Of a stretch of 29,404 nucleotides of DNA, positions 1 through 7,947 are shown one piece after another (position 1 is the first letter of the stretch; each line of letters opens with the position of its first letter). A program made the position numbers and the translations under genes. The stretch covers positions 1 through 29,404 of the IMG/VR virus record IMGVR_UViG_3300028595_000049; one strand, given 5' to 3'. The notes beneath the pieces were generated by a model. It had not been told where the DNA came from. It ran no database searches and saw nothing but the letters and a program-made list of their open reading frames with translations. This DNA comes from a virus.

Positions 1-266
1 TATCTGCAAGTAATTTTGGAAGTTTGTCAGGTGCTAGACAAGCAGAAGAACAGCTAAACATCAAAGTGAATAAAATATGGATACGTACGTTTGATAGTAG
101 GGTAAGAGATGCACACGCTAGAGCTGAAAGTCACCCACCTATTGCGTTAAAAGATAAGTTTAGCGTTGGGGGTGATTTGTTAGAGTTTCCAGGAGACCCT
201 AATGGTTCGCCCGAAAACGTGATTAGATGTAGATGTGCAATAGGATATGTAAGAAAGGAGGAATAA
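1..266 (+). CDS. Portal/minor head protein, C-terminal MuF-like domain (5' partial)
   Basis: The reading frame is open from the left edge (first full codon at base 3), so this is the end of a longer gene. It stops at 264-266. The visible residues carry the closing motif of the phage Mu gpF / SPP1 gp7 minor head family: W-I-R-T-F-D-S-R-V-R-D-A-H, then a Gly/Pro-Gly-Asp-Pro stretch and the terminal RCRC (usually NCRC). In HK97-type phages this domain is either a separate minor head protein or fused to the C-terminus of the portal, the dodecameric DNA channel at one capsid vertex. The protease gene follows two bases after the stop, as expected downstream of a portal. Whether this is a portal fusion or a stand-alone protein cannot be told from this fragment. 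A TTG at base 24 is not needed as a start. Confidence 0.8.
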   Translation, partial: SASNFGSLSGARQAEEQLNIKVNKIWIRTFDSRVRDAHARAESHPPIALKDKFSVGGDLLEFPGDPNGSPENVIRCRCAIGYVRKEE

Positions 267-267
267 G

Positions 268-915
268 ATGAATTTTAAAACTATATCAACACAAATAAAA
301 ACAGAAAATGAAACTAATGTTATAAGTGGATATGGAAGCATTTTTGGGAATGTGGACAGTCATAAAGATATTGTGATGAAAGGTGCTTTTACTAAAACTA
401 TTAAAGAAAGAAAAAGTAAGATAAAAATGTTATGGCAACATGATGTGAAAGAGCCTATCGGAAAAATGTTGAATATGTATGAGGATGAAAAAGGTTTGTT
501 TTTTCAAGCAAAAATTTCCGACACTGATATTGGTAAAAAGGCTATGATTTTAATGCGTGATGGTGTGATGGATGAATTGTCAATTGGTTATCACACAATA
601 AAAGAAGATTACGACTCAAAGAAGAATGTTAACTGCTTAAAAGAGTTGAAATTATATGAAATAAGCACAGTAACTTTTGCAAGCAATCCTTTAGCACAGT
701 TGACTGATGTTAAACATTTACTTAAAGAGTATCAATATAGCAAGGGCAATGTAATGGATATAGTAGCATTAGAGTTATTAAAAAGCATAAAGGCACTTGT
801 AGGTAAAGAAGAGCCGTCTAATGACACTCAAAATAACTTAAGCAAGTCGCTTGAAATAAATGAGCAAGGTCAAAAAGAAATATTAGAACAATTACAAAAA
901 TATTTGAAAGGGTGA
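268..915 (+). CDS. HK97-type prohead (capsid maturation) protease
   Basis: A 215-residue protein of the phage prohead serine protease family (Peptidase_S78/U35), which cleaves the scaffold-like delta domain from the capsid protein during head maturation. The family triad is visible: His58 in LWQHD, Ser105 in ELSIGY, and an acidic residue at Glu131 in LYEISTVTFASNPLA. The N-terminal segment ISGYGSIFGNVDSHKDIVMKGAF is also typical of the family. The catalytic part ends near residue 150; the rest is a polar, helical tail that may serve as its own scaffold or be autocleaved. The ATG at 268 follows the AGGAGG at about 256-261, and the gene sits between the portal-type gene and the capsid gene, the canonical order. 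Confidence 0.93.
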   Translation: MNFKTISTQIKTENETNVISGYGSIFGNVDSHKDIVMKGAFTKTIKERKSKIKMLWQHDVKEPIGKMLNMYEDEKGLFFQAKISDTDIGKKAMILMRDGVMDELSIGYHTIKEDYDSKKNVNCLKELKLYEISTVTFASNPLAQLTDVKHLLKEYQYSKGNVMDIVALELLKSIKALVGKEEPSNDTQNNLSKSLEINEQGQKEILEQLQKYLKG

Positions 916-922
916 TAAAAAA

Positions 923-2128
923 ATGGATAAAATCACAGAAATTTTAGAAAAAATTAAGTCAATCGGCGATGGTAAAGTATCTCAAGAAGCATTTGCAGAA
1001 CTTAAAAACGCTATTGACAACAGAGATAAAGAACTTGACGAGCAAATGGGTAGTATGGAGAAAAACATGGAGAAACATCTTGCCAAAATGAGTCAAGCTA
1101 TTACAGAGGGATTCAATAAAGCAAATTATGAAAAACCTCCAGAAGAAGCAAGATTTAAAGATTTTGGTGAGTTTGTTGGTAAAGTAAAAGCAAGAGATAT
1201 GAGCATCAAAGATTTAGCCGAAGGAGCAGGTAACACAGGTGGTTACTTAGTTCCAGAAGAGTTTAAATCGGAGATTCTTAGAGTGCAATTAGAAAACAGT
1301 GTTGTTAGAAACAATAGTGCTAGAATTATTCAAATGAATAGTTCAATGGTACAAATGCCTGCATTGGATATGAGTTCAAATGCTGCTGGTTTTTTGTATG
1401 GTGGAGCTGCTGCATATTGGGGCAATGAAAACGCATCTTTTACAGAATCTAACCCAACATTTGACAACGTTAAACTTGAAGCAAATAAGCTTACTGCTTA
1501 CGTTGAGGATCCAAACGAGTTAGAGCAAGACGCTATTGTAAACATGGGGCAGTTGTTAACTACTATGTATGGCGAGGTGTTAGCGTTTGAAGAAGACTTT
1601 GCATTTATCAATGGTGATGGAGTAAATAAACCTCTTGGTATTTTGGCTGCACCAGCACTTGTTACAGTTTCAAGAGCAACAGCATCACAAATACATCCAG
1701 TAGACCCAATCACAATGATTTCAAGATTCAGAGGTAACTTAGACAAAGCAGTGTTTGTTGTTAATCAATCTGCATTACCTCAAATTTATCAACTAAAAGA
1801 CGACAATGGTAACTTTATTTGGCATCCAGGTATGAGTGGTTCGATAGCAACAAAAGTAATGGGTACTTTATACGGTATTCCTATGGTTGTTACTGAAAAA
1901 GCTCCTGCTCTTGGAACAGAAGGAGACTTAATGCTTTGCGATTGGTCTCATTACTTAATTGGTGATAGAGGCGGATTAAGAACTGATTACTCACAACACT
2001 ATAAATTCCAAAACGATCAAATGGCGTACAGATGTGTTGAAAGAGTAGATGGTCAACCTTGGCTAAAATCTGCTATTACTCCTAGAAATGGTGGGTCTAC
2101 ATTATCTCCATTTATAGCATTATCTTAA
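923..2128 (+). CDS. HK97-fold major capsid protein
   Basis: A 401-residue major capsid protein of the HK97 fold. Residues 1-95 or so are highly charged and helical (delta domain acting as internal scaffold). The mature protein probably begins after protease cleavage near residues 95-115, just before GNTGGYLVPEEF, the usual opening of the mature chain. Family signatures follow: the N-arm and E-loop region, FINGDGVNKPLGIL in the middle, and near the end a YGIPMVVTEKAP segment and the hydrophobic LIGDRGGLRTDYS stretch. Hundreds of copies would form the shell. It starts seven bases after the protease stop, so the two are translationally linked. I find no chymotrypsin-like or immunoglobulin-like insertion. 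Confidence 0.95.
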   Translation: MDKITEILEKIKSIGDGKVSQEAFAELKNAIDNRDKELDEQMGSMEKNMEKHLAKMSQAITEGFNKANYEKPPEEARFKDFGEFVGKVKARDMSIKDLAEGAGNTGGYLVPEEFKSEILRVQLENSVVRNNSARIIQMNSSMVQMPALDMSSNAAGFLYGGAAAYWGNENASFTESNPTFDNVKLEANKLTAYVEDPNELEQDAIVNMGQLLTTMYGEVLAFEEDFAFINGDGVNKPLGILAAPALVTVSRATASQIHPVDPITMISRFRGNLDKAVFVVNQSALPQIYQLKDDNGNFIWHPGMSGSIATKVMGTLYGIPMVVTEKAPALGTEGDLMLCDWSHYLIGDRGGLRTDYSQHYKFQNDQMAYRCVERVDGQPWLKSAITPRNGGSTLSPFIALS

Positions 2129-2155
2129 AATAAAACATAGAAAGGGTGAAAATAA

Positions 2156-2551
2156 ATGAAATTAACTGCAGAAAGAGTTACTACAAGCGTACAAGTTTAT
2201 CCTACTGCAAGTGCTGCAATTTCGGGTTCGGAGGTTGTCGATATGTCAACTTACAGACACGCAGTTGTTAAAGTATTTGCACATAAATTACCAGATCAGA
2301 AGGGTGAAGGTGTTATTACTGCGAGTATCTATGAAACTACAAACACAGTATTAAACGGTCAAGAGGTTGCAGCAAGTGTTGCGACTGGATCTATTACTTC
2401 TGCTTCTAATGTAATTTTACAAGCAGAGATTGACACAGCAGATATGACTTCTAACAGCGATTACAGATACGCTTACGCTTATGTTGTATCAAGTACATCA
2501 ACAGAAGTTTGTGCAGTGATTGAAAGAGACGAAGCAAGAAACGAAGTATAA
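2156..2551 (+). CDS. Small beta-rich virion protein, possible capsid decoration protein
   Basis: A 131-residue protein directly after the capsid gene with an AAAGGGTG ribosome binding site. The composition (Ser, Thr, Ala, Val-rich, few Lys and almost no Trp) and alternating hydrophobic pattern suggest a beta-sandwich; there is no signal peptide or membrane segment. Position after the capsid gene is where many HK97-type phages encode cement or decoration proteins, so a role on the capsid surface is plausible. I do not recognise a specific family and no catalytic motif is visible. It could instead be a small head-completion factor. The following 101 bases hold no gene but contain an inverted repeat (see 2562-2619). 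Confidence 0.6.
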   Translation: MKLTAERVTTSVQVYPTASAAISGSEVVDMSTYRHAVVKVFAHKLPDQKGEGVITASIYETTNTVLNGQEVAASVATGSITSASNVILQAEIDTADMTSNSDYRYAYAYVVSSTSTEVCAVIERDEARNEV

Positions 2552-2561
2552 TTAAGACAGT

Positions 2562-2619
2562 GGTGGCTAGATAGTCGACATTGAAAAGGGTTGTCCTGTG
2601 CCCCTGCCACCTTATTTTT
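2562..2619 (+). terminator. Inverted repeat with T-rich tail after the capsid genes (possible attenuator)
   Basis: GGTGGC at 2562-2567 is exactly complementary to GCCACC at 2606-2611. Inside it AGGG at 2587-2590 can pair with CCCT at 2602-2605, stacking directly on the outer stem; a 19-base insert lies on the 5' side. The repeat is followed by TTATTTTTA. It separates the highly expressed capsid block from the glycosyltransferase cassette, where partial termination would make sense. The large interior loop makes it weaker than a textbook terminator, and a structured RNA element is an alternative. Confidence 0.35.
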
Positions 2620-2652
2620 ACAGGCAATTAATCTATTCAGGAGGGTTATAAA

Positions 2653-3366
2653 ATGAGTAAATATGAAAATATAATAGTGATAGGGCTTCCACATACTGGG
2701 GAATTCCTATGGCAAACAACAATGAGCTTGCTTGGTTTATCAATACCAAATGGCTTTAAAGTTTTATATCACATGATAGGTAATAGTCTTGTTTATGATG
2801 CTAGAGAAAAAATAGTTAAATTTGCAAGAGAAAAAAAGGCTAAATATACGGTTATGTTTGATAGTGATATGGTAGTGCCTAAAAATTTTTTAGTAAGAAC
2901 AGTAGGATTATTAGAGGAAAAAGAAGATATACACATGGTGACAGGCACAATATTTAAAAGAACGCCACCATTTCAACCGTGTTTTTATACAGAATTAAAT
3001 TATGACTTACAAGAGAAAAAGCCAAAACTTACAAGCCCAATTGAATTTCCAGAAAAAGGGCTATTACCTTTGGCTGGTATGGGTTTAGCGTGTTGTACAA
3101 TTAAGAATGAAGTATTTGACATGATAGATGAAAAGAAGAAAGAAAAAACAGATTATTTCTATCCTTTTCCAAATCTAGGTGAAGATTTAACATTTTGTTT
3201 AGTAGCTAGAAAGTGTGGAGCAAATATGGTTTGTGATTTAGAATTAGACGTAGGTCACATTTCAGCAATGCCGATTCATCAAACGCATTATAAAGCTTGT
3301 TACGAAGAGTGGAAAAAGAACAACAGCGGTTCTCCTATATTTGGAGAGGGGGCGGTTACAAAATGA
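2653..3366 (+). CDS. GT-A fold glycosyltransferase
   Basis: A 237-residue enzyme of the nucleotide-sugar glycosyltransferase type (GT-A, family-2-like). The metal-binding DxD motif is DSD at residues 70-72 after the hydrophobic strand YTVMF; a conserved GMGLACCTIK loop, the probable catalytic-base segment GED (175-177) and a late His201 in VGHIS follow, matching the order of GT-A active-site elements. No membrane segment or signal peptide is present, so it should act in the cytoplasm. It starts after GGAGGG and its stop overlaps the next gene (ATGA). Acceptor and sugar cannot be read from sequence; neighbouring virion surface proteins or host cell-wall glycans are the main candidates. Confidence 0.85.
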   Translation: MSKYENIIVIGLPHTGEFLWQTTMSLLGLSIPNGFKVLYHMIGNSLVYDAREKIVKFAREKKAKYTVMFDSDMVVPKNFLVRTVGLLEEKEDIHMVTGTIFKRTPPFQPCFYTELNYDLQEKKPKLTSPIEFPEKGLLPLAGMGLACCTIKNEVFDMIDEKKKEKTDYFYPFPNLGEDLTFCLVARKCGANMVCDLELDVGHISAMPIHQTHYKACYEEWKKNNSGSPIFGEGAVTK

Positions 3367-4805
3367 TTCACTCAATGATGATAGTTAGAAACGAAGAAGG
3401 AAGATGGCTTGAGAAGGTATTACAACAACAAAAGGAAATATCAGATAGATTAATAGTATTAGATGATTGTAGCACAGACAACACATTTGACATATGCTTA
3501 AGATACGCAAATATGACATATCAAGCAAAAGAAAGAAAATGGCACAACAAAGAATATGAGTTAAGACAAGAGTTGTGGGATATAACTACAGAAAAAGCAA
3601 AAGACGGCGATATAATAATCTGTTTTGATGCAGACGAGTTGATTGATGATTTAGAGCTATTTAAAAAAGAGTTGAAACACTTTGAGAATAATTCCGATGC
3701 TAATGGAATTATTTATAGACTTTATGATATGTGGAGTGATACACATTATAGAGATGATCAATATTGGAAAGCACATAAAGGTATTTGGGGCTTTGTTGTA
3801 AGATACGACAAAAGCAAAGAACAAAAAATCACTCAAAAGAATTTACATTGTGGGCGTTTTCCATACGATGGAGAAACAAAAGTAGCGTTAAGTAATGTTA
3901 AAATAAAACACATGGGTTGGAGCAGAGAAGAAGACAGAAAGAAAAAGTATGAAAGATATATGAAAAATGATCCATGTGGTGAGTTTGGTTGGATAGAACA
4001 GTATCAAAGTATTTTATATGAAAAGCCTAATCTTGTTGAATTTGGCAAACAGAAAAAAATACTATTATGTGCGCCAGTTCATGAAAAAGAAAAAATATTT
4101 AAAGAATATATAAAAGCTTTAAGAGATATCGAAGTTCCAGAAGATTGTGAGATTGTTAAACTTTTTGTGTTGCACAATTCAGAACATTTAAGTAAACATC
4201 TTGATAAAGGAAAAAATGAATACTATAAAATTTTAAATGATAAAGTTAATTACAAAAAAGAAGAAAGAACACACATTTGGGAACAAGAAAATTTCAATGC
4301 AGTAGTAGGAATGAAAAATTACTTGTTAGATGTTGCAAGGAACGAATCTTTTGATTATATATTTTACGTTGATAGTGATTTGATATTGCATAAAAAAACA
4401 TTAAACAGCCTAATAAACGCTGATAAAGATATTATATCTGAGGTGTTTTGGACTAAATGGGATAATAGTAATAACAATTATCCAGAAATGCCGAATTCGT
4501 GGTTATTCGATCAATATGGCATGAACAATGAATTCATAAATACACTAAGTCAGAAAAAAGATTATTTTCGAGTAGGAATGACTGGAGCATGTGCTTTAAT
4601 AAAAAGAAAAGTATTTGAAGAAAAGTTTGTGAATTGGAATCCAATTCACAATATATCTTATAGTTCATGGGAAGACAGAAGTTTTTGCATAAGAGCTGCA
4701 GCAGCGGGATTTGAGATATGGACAGATACAAATTATCCTGCAATACATTTATATCGCGAAGAAGAGTATGAGAAATTTGTAAAAGGTGGTGGAATAAATG
4801 AATAA
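3363..4805 (+). CDS. Tandem-domain glycosyltransferase (two GT-A modules)
   Basis: I choose the ATG at 3363, which overlaps the upstream stop and follows GAGAGGGGG; the frame is open further upstream but that would overlap the previous gene by 70 bases. The 480-residue product has two glycosyltransferase modules. The first (residues 1 to about 225) is family-2-like with DDCSTDNT at 34-41 and the DxD motif DAD at 89-91. The second (about 231-480) begins KKILLCAPVH and has DSD at 337-339, the GMTGACALIKR loop, and WED near the end. The second module resembles the preceding gene in motif order (DSD, GxxG..AL/CC, ED), suggesting duplication. Two transfers could build a disaccharide on a shared acceptor. 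It overlaps the methyltransferase gene by eight bases. Confidence 0.83.
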   Translation: MIHSMMIVRNEEGRWLEKVLQQQKEISDRLIVLDDCSTDNTFDICLRYANMTYQAKERKWHNKEYELRQELWDITTEKAKDGDIIICFDADELIDDLELFKKELKHFENNSDANGIIYRLYDMWSDTHYRDDQYWKAHKGIWGFVVRYDKSKEQKITQKNLHCGRFPYDGETKVALSNVKIKHMGWSREEDRKKKYERYMKNDPCGEFGWIEQYQSILYEKPNLVEFGKQKKILLCAPVHEKEKIFKEYIKALRDIEVPEDCEIVKLFVLHNSEHLSKHLDKGKNEYYKILNDKVNYKKEERTHIWEQENFNAVVGMKNYLLDVARNESFDYIFYVDSDLILHKKTLNSLINADKDIISEVFWTKWDNSNNNYPEMPNSWLFDQYGMNNEFINTLSQKKDYFRVGMTGACALIKRKVFEEKFVNWNPIHNISYSSWEDRSFCIRAAAAGFEIWTDTNYPAIHLYREEEYEKFVKGGGINE

Positions 4806-5442
4806 GTTTTTTACTACTGATGATAAAAAAGTAACGCACGTAGGTAAATTTAAATTACCGCGTGTATGGTGGTCAAGACCTTACGAATACTTTTGGGCAA
4901 TGGAGTTTGTAAAAGAAGGCGAAACGGTTCTTGATGTTGGGTGCGGGATGGAACACCCTTTTAAACATTATTTAGGAAGTATTTGTAAAAAAACAGTAGC
5001 ATTAGACACAAATAAGCTAGTAACAGAGATAAAAGATGAAAATGTTGAATTTGTTCATGGCGATATATTAGATTTTGAATATAAAGAAAAGTTTGACAAA
5101 ATCTTTATTATTTCGACATTAGAACAAACAAAAGAAAGACTCGATGAAAAGCTAGTAAACATTAAGAAATTACTTAAAAATTATGGTTTAGTTGTTATTA
5201 CTAGTGATTATCCTAGCGTAAATTGTAAAGAATTAATTGAAAAAGCAGAAAAAGCAGGATTAGTTGTTGAAGGTGAGTTTAACAATGAAATTCCAGAGAA
5301 CGCAATTAAAAATAATATGTATGGCATAACTGTTTATAGTCTAGTATTAAAGCATAAAGCAGAAACTAAAAAAACAACAGTACAAAAAGTGGAAGATAGA
5401 AAAACGAAAGTTGATAAACCTAAACTAACAAAAAAGAGATGA
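4798..5442 (+). CDS. SAM-dependent class I methyltransferase
   Basis: A 214-residue Rossmann-type methyltransferase. Motif I is VLDVGCG at residues 44-50, the acidic end of strand 2 is in VALDTN near residue 70, and FVHGDILDF gives the motif for adenine contact; a post-motif FDKIFIIST strand follows. The last 30 or so residues are Lys/Thr-rich and outside the fold. The gene starts inside the end of the double glycosyltransferase gene (eight-base overlap), so the three enzymes are probably made together. Methylation of a sugar added by its neighbours is the simplest reading; a protein or nucleic-acid substrate is not excluded, but no DNA-methylase NPPY-type motif is seen. Confidence 0.82.
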   Translation: MNKFFTTDDKKVTHVGKFKLPRVWWSRPYEYFWAMEFVKEGETVLDVGCGMEHPFKHYLGSICKKTVALDTNKLVTEIKDENVEFVHGDILDFEYKEKFDKIFIISTLEQTKERLDEKLVNIKKLLKNYGLVVITSDYPSVNCKELIEKAEKAGLVVEGEFNNEIPENAIKNNMYGITVYSLVLKHKAETKKTTVQKVEDRKTKVDKPKLTKKR

Positions 5443-5448
5443 TAAAAA

Positions 5449-5907
5449 GTGCCTAGAACTCAAATAAAACAATTTACATTAACTGGACAAGAAACAAAAA
5501 AAGAGATTAGTAATATTTGGATAAAATTTATTGATTCAATAATTGAATTAGACGTCAATTCTAAGTTAATATTAAGGGGGAGTGGCGTGGAGATATTTGA
5601 AAAACCTTCTACTGGAGTATCGTCCGTTAATTTGATTACAATTGATACTACAGAAAATGGAGTTGAAATAGTAGGCGCAAACAGCAACAGACGTAATTTG
5701 ATTATACAAAACCAAGGCAATTCTCCTATTTTGCTAAATTTTAGTGATGATGTATCTATAACAAACTATAGAATGATATTGCCAGCAGCAAGCGGAATAA
5801 GAAGTGGAGACGGTGGTTCTTTCGTTACGGATATTTATAAAGGCAATATAAAGGGTATTACGGAAGCAGACTCATCAATAATATCTGTTTTTGAGGAGGA
5901 GGTATAA
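5449..5907 (+). CDS. Virion surface protein with C-terminal beta-sandwich (decoration/fibre-like)
   Basis: A 152-residue protein starting at GTG 5449, six bases after the methyltransferase stop. The C-terminal half has the pattern R-R-N-L-I-I-Q-N, then LLNFSDDVSI, LPAASG, GNIKGI and a final VFEEE, a layout common in small phage structural proteins that form a single jelly-roll-like domain on heads or fibres. The N-terminal part carries FTLTGQE, which is repeated in the product of the gene at 9769. It has no membrane segment. The stop overlaps the start of the next gene by one base. Function on the virion surface is inferred from sequence style and context only. Confidence 0.6.
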   Translation: MPRTQIKQFTLTGQETKKEISNIWIKFIDSIIELDVNSKLILRGSGVEIFEKPSTGVSSVNLITIDTTENGVEIVGANSNRRNLIIQNQGNSPILLNFSDDVSITNYRMILPAASGIRSGDGGSFVTDIYKGNIKGITEADSSIISVFEEEV

Positions 5908-6722
5908 TGTTAAATACTAATAGAACTATTGCAGATTTTACGTTATTTAAAGGGATTGGAAACTTGCCTTACACAAACGTAATAGTATTTGTGCCACGAG
6001 GTATATGCGATAGCAAAAAATGGGAACTGCTTTCAAATTCGGATGATATAAGAAATTTGCCACGAACTTACTTAGACACTCCAACAAAAATGACTATTGC
6101 CAGCGAAAGCAACGATGATAACTTTAATGGAATAGGAGCACAAGCAGTCATTGCAGCAGGATTAAACGAAAATTATGAATTGTATACAGAATTTTTGGCG
6201 TTAGATGGACAAAATCCAGTTTCTACGCAAGGCGATTATATAAGATTTTTAGAAATGCTTGTATTTTCTATCGGCAGTAATACAGACCCTGATACAGGCG
6301 ATAAAATACAAGTTGGGAATATATGGTGTGGTTTAGGCCCTTGGGTAAATGGAGTTCCAAATCATAAATTATTAGGGATTGGTGAAGGAACTTTTTATAA
6401 TGACCCTGACTCACGAGAAGGAATTTTTACAATACCAACAGACGTATTAGGAGTTATTAGATCATTAAAAGTTACTGTAAATTCAGAAGTAACGGCTGTA
6501 AACAGAAGAAACGGTGTAATAATTCAATTTGCTGTAAGACCGCCGGGATTTGATTTTTTTTTTAAATTCACCCCATTTTTTGTGCAAGATCAATTTGATA
6601 TTATACCTGAAATTTCACCTATTCCTTCTAGATCTGATATACAATTCAGAGTGTTGGGATTTGATAATAAAGAAAAAAATGTAACGGTTGAAACTGGAAT
6701 AGAACTCATAAAGGTGGAATGA
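5907..6722 (+). CDS. Phage structural protein, fibre/appendage-like
   Basis: A 271-residue protein with a strong GAGGAGG site. The middle contains TIASESNDDNFNGIGAQ followed by VIAAGLNENYELYTEFLALDG and a TQGDYIRFLEM segment. This order (ser/thr-asp-gly array, then GL-x-E, then LxG-x3-V-x-T) occurs in many phage appendage proteins that form a beta-rich domain. The later part has GNIWCG, a polar loop, then two further beta-rich segments. No enzyme motif or signal peptide is seen. It belongs to the run of accessory virion genes placed before the first connector gene. Confidence 0.6.
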   Translation: MLNTNRTIADFTLFKGIGNLPYTNVIVFVPRGICDSKKWELLSNSDDIRNLPRTYLDTPTKMTIASESNDDNFNGIGAQAVIAAGLNENYELYTEFLALDGQNPVSTQGDYIRFLEMLVFSIGSNTDPDTGDKIQVGNIWCGLGPWVNGVPNHKLLGIGEGTFYNDPDSREGIFTIPTDVLGVIRSLKVTVNSEVTAVNRRNGVIIQFAVRPPGFDFFFKFTPFFVQDQFDIIPEISPIPSRSDIQFRVLGFDNKEKNVTVETGIELIKVE

Positions 6723-6724
6723 AT

Positions 6725-6961
6725 ATGTTTGTTGATAATTTAGCAATTGAAAAAACTACTTTGACAGTAGACGAAAACAAAAAAGTTGATTCTGGATGCG
6801 AACAAAAATACATTTACTGTATTAAGAGAAAATCTAATGAGATACTTAAGTATTCATTATGTGGCAGAACTGCGACTATAACAGATGAAACTGTAAGTGC
6901 AGGAGATACTTTATTTGCATTTACGTACAACATACAAACAATAAGAGGAGCGTGCAACTAG
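6725..6961 (+). CDS. Small phage protein of unknown function
   Basis: Two in-frame ATGs lie at 6719 and 6725. I prefer 6725 because the GGTGG motif is seven bases upstream of it and only one base from 6719. The product is then 78 residues, mixed charged and beta-like, with four cysteines (in the SGCEQKYIYCIK region, LCGR and the penultimate residue) and no membrane segment. It sits between an appendage-type gene and the gp6-like connector gene, so a minor virion protein is likely. I do not recognise the family. Confidence 0.55.
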   Translation: MFVDNLAIEKTTLTVDENKKVDSGCEQKYIYCIKRKSNEILKYSLCGRTATITDETVSAGDTLFAFTYNIQTIRGACN

Positions 6962-6971
6962 GAGGTGAAGC

Positions 6972-7664
6972 ATGTCAAATAATTGGAATAGAAGAAGTGG
7001 TGTGAGCGATCCTTACCAAACTATAACACAAAAACCTTATCAAGATATTAAATTAAAAGTAACCTCAGCACCAACTCTAACGCTAGTAAGTAAAACAGAA
7101 ACAAAAAATTACTTGAAAATGTCAAGCGATACAACGGATGATGATATAGTAGAAGATTTAATAAGTGCAAGTCAAGGTATAATAGAAAGAGAGCTTGGTG
7201 GCTTATCATTAGTACCAACAGGAATAACTCAGTATCAAAGAGGCGGTGTAGAGACTATAGAGCTTATGAGAGTGCCAGTAATTGGCACTCCTACAGTGAG
7301 TTATTATGAAAATTTTGAGACTGTAACAGCTACAAATATAACAGCGACAACACATTATAGAGTTGTGCAAAATGAACTTTATAATGTGAATGGATACTGG
7401 GAAGAAGGTAGGAATGGTGATGGCTATACTATACAGTATGAGGCAGGATACTTTACGGCAAGTAATTACACATCGTCTACAGACCTAGCATTAAATGTTT
7501 TTAAAACAGCAATTTTAAGAACAGTTGCTTGGTTGTACGAACAAAGAGAGGAAGGAATAACAAATATTAAAGAAGGTGAATGGTCAGTAACTTATGATAA
7601 AGAATTACCGAGTGGGATTAAGCGTTTAATCATGCCATATCACACGGGAAAGGGGTTGATTTAA
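6972..7664 (+). CDS. Head-tail connector protein (HK97 gp6-like)
   Basis: A 230-residue protein with the signature of the phage gp6-like head-tail connector family: residues 40-70 read SKTETKNYLKMSSDTTDDD and lead into DLISASQGIIERELG, and the C-terminal half has an all-helical segment LNVFKTAILRTVAWLYEQREE. In HK97-type phages a ring of this protein docks under the portal. The start is set by GGAGGTG six bases upstream of ATG 6972. It is longer than the smallest gp6 homologues because of a beta-rich insertion (residues 80-160) that contains a VPVIGTP turn, as in SPP1 gp15-type relatives. Confidence 0.83.
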   Translation: MSNNWNRRSGVSDPYQTITQKPYQDIKLKVTSAPTLTLVSKTETKNYLKMSSDTTDDDIVEDLISASQGIIERELGGLSLVPTGITQYQRGGVETIELMRVPVIGTPTVSYYENFETVTATNITATTHYRVVQNELYNVNGYWEEGRNGDGYTIQYEAGYFTASNYTSSTDLALNVFKTAILRTVAWLYEQREEGITNIKEGEWSVTYDKELPSGIKRLIMPYHTGKGLI

Positions 7665-7939
7665 GTGGGAGTAAGAAACAGAAGTGCAGAAGCGTTAGGA
7701 GAAGTTGGATCTAAGGAAATAACAACAGGGGGAGCAGTTACGCCACCAACGGGTTATTATTTTTTTCGATAGTACCTCTTGCAGATATTGTAGTATCAGC
7801 ACAGGGGAATGTTGCAGGGGCAACAAATGCAGATCTAACAACATTTACAAGCATTCCCGCAGGAATACCAATTTATGGAAAATTTGATAGCATAACTGTT
7901 AACAGTGGCGAAGCTATCGGCTATTTAGCAGCAGAGTAG
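7665..7939 (+). CDS. Small virion protein split by a -1 frameshift at a T7 run
   Basis: From GTG 7665 the frame gives 34 residues, ending GYYFF, then CGA TAG (stop 7770-7772). In the -1 frame the sequence continues without interruption from the same T run (7760-7766) to a stop at 7937-7939, reading S-I-V-P-L-A-D-I-V-V-S-A-Q and ending with IPAGIPIYGKFDSITVNSG. Joined, the product would be 91 residues and matches a recurring small phage structural protein (aromatic-rich start, L-x-D-x-V, then iPaG-x-x-I-x-G, ending S-G-x-x-I-x-Y). The run in frame is T TTT TTT, a possible slippery heptamer; equally, one missing T (mutation or base-calling error) would explain it. I treat it as one gene; whether the shift is programmed is open. 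Confidence 0.6.
7760..7766 (+). other. T TTT TTT heptamer: possible -1 frameshift site or homopolymer indel
   Basis: Seven consecutive T, phased as T TTT TTT relative to the GTG 7665 frame, lie one codon before an in-frame TAG. Slipping back one base opens the frame to 7939. A weak stem (TGC-A-GATA paired with TATC-A-GCA, about 7780-7801) starts 13 bases downstream, farther than the usual five to nine bases, so structural support for programmed shifting is poor. Confidence 0.4.
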
Positions 7940-7947
7940 GTGAAAAA

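Noticed and set aside
4534-4839. Minus-strand open frame opposite the glycosyltransferase and methyltransferase genes
   Set aside because: Antisense to conserved domains, no neighbouring minus-strand genes, no start signal.
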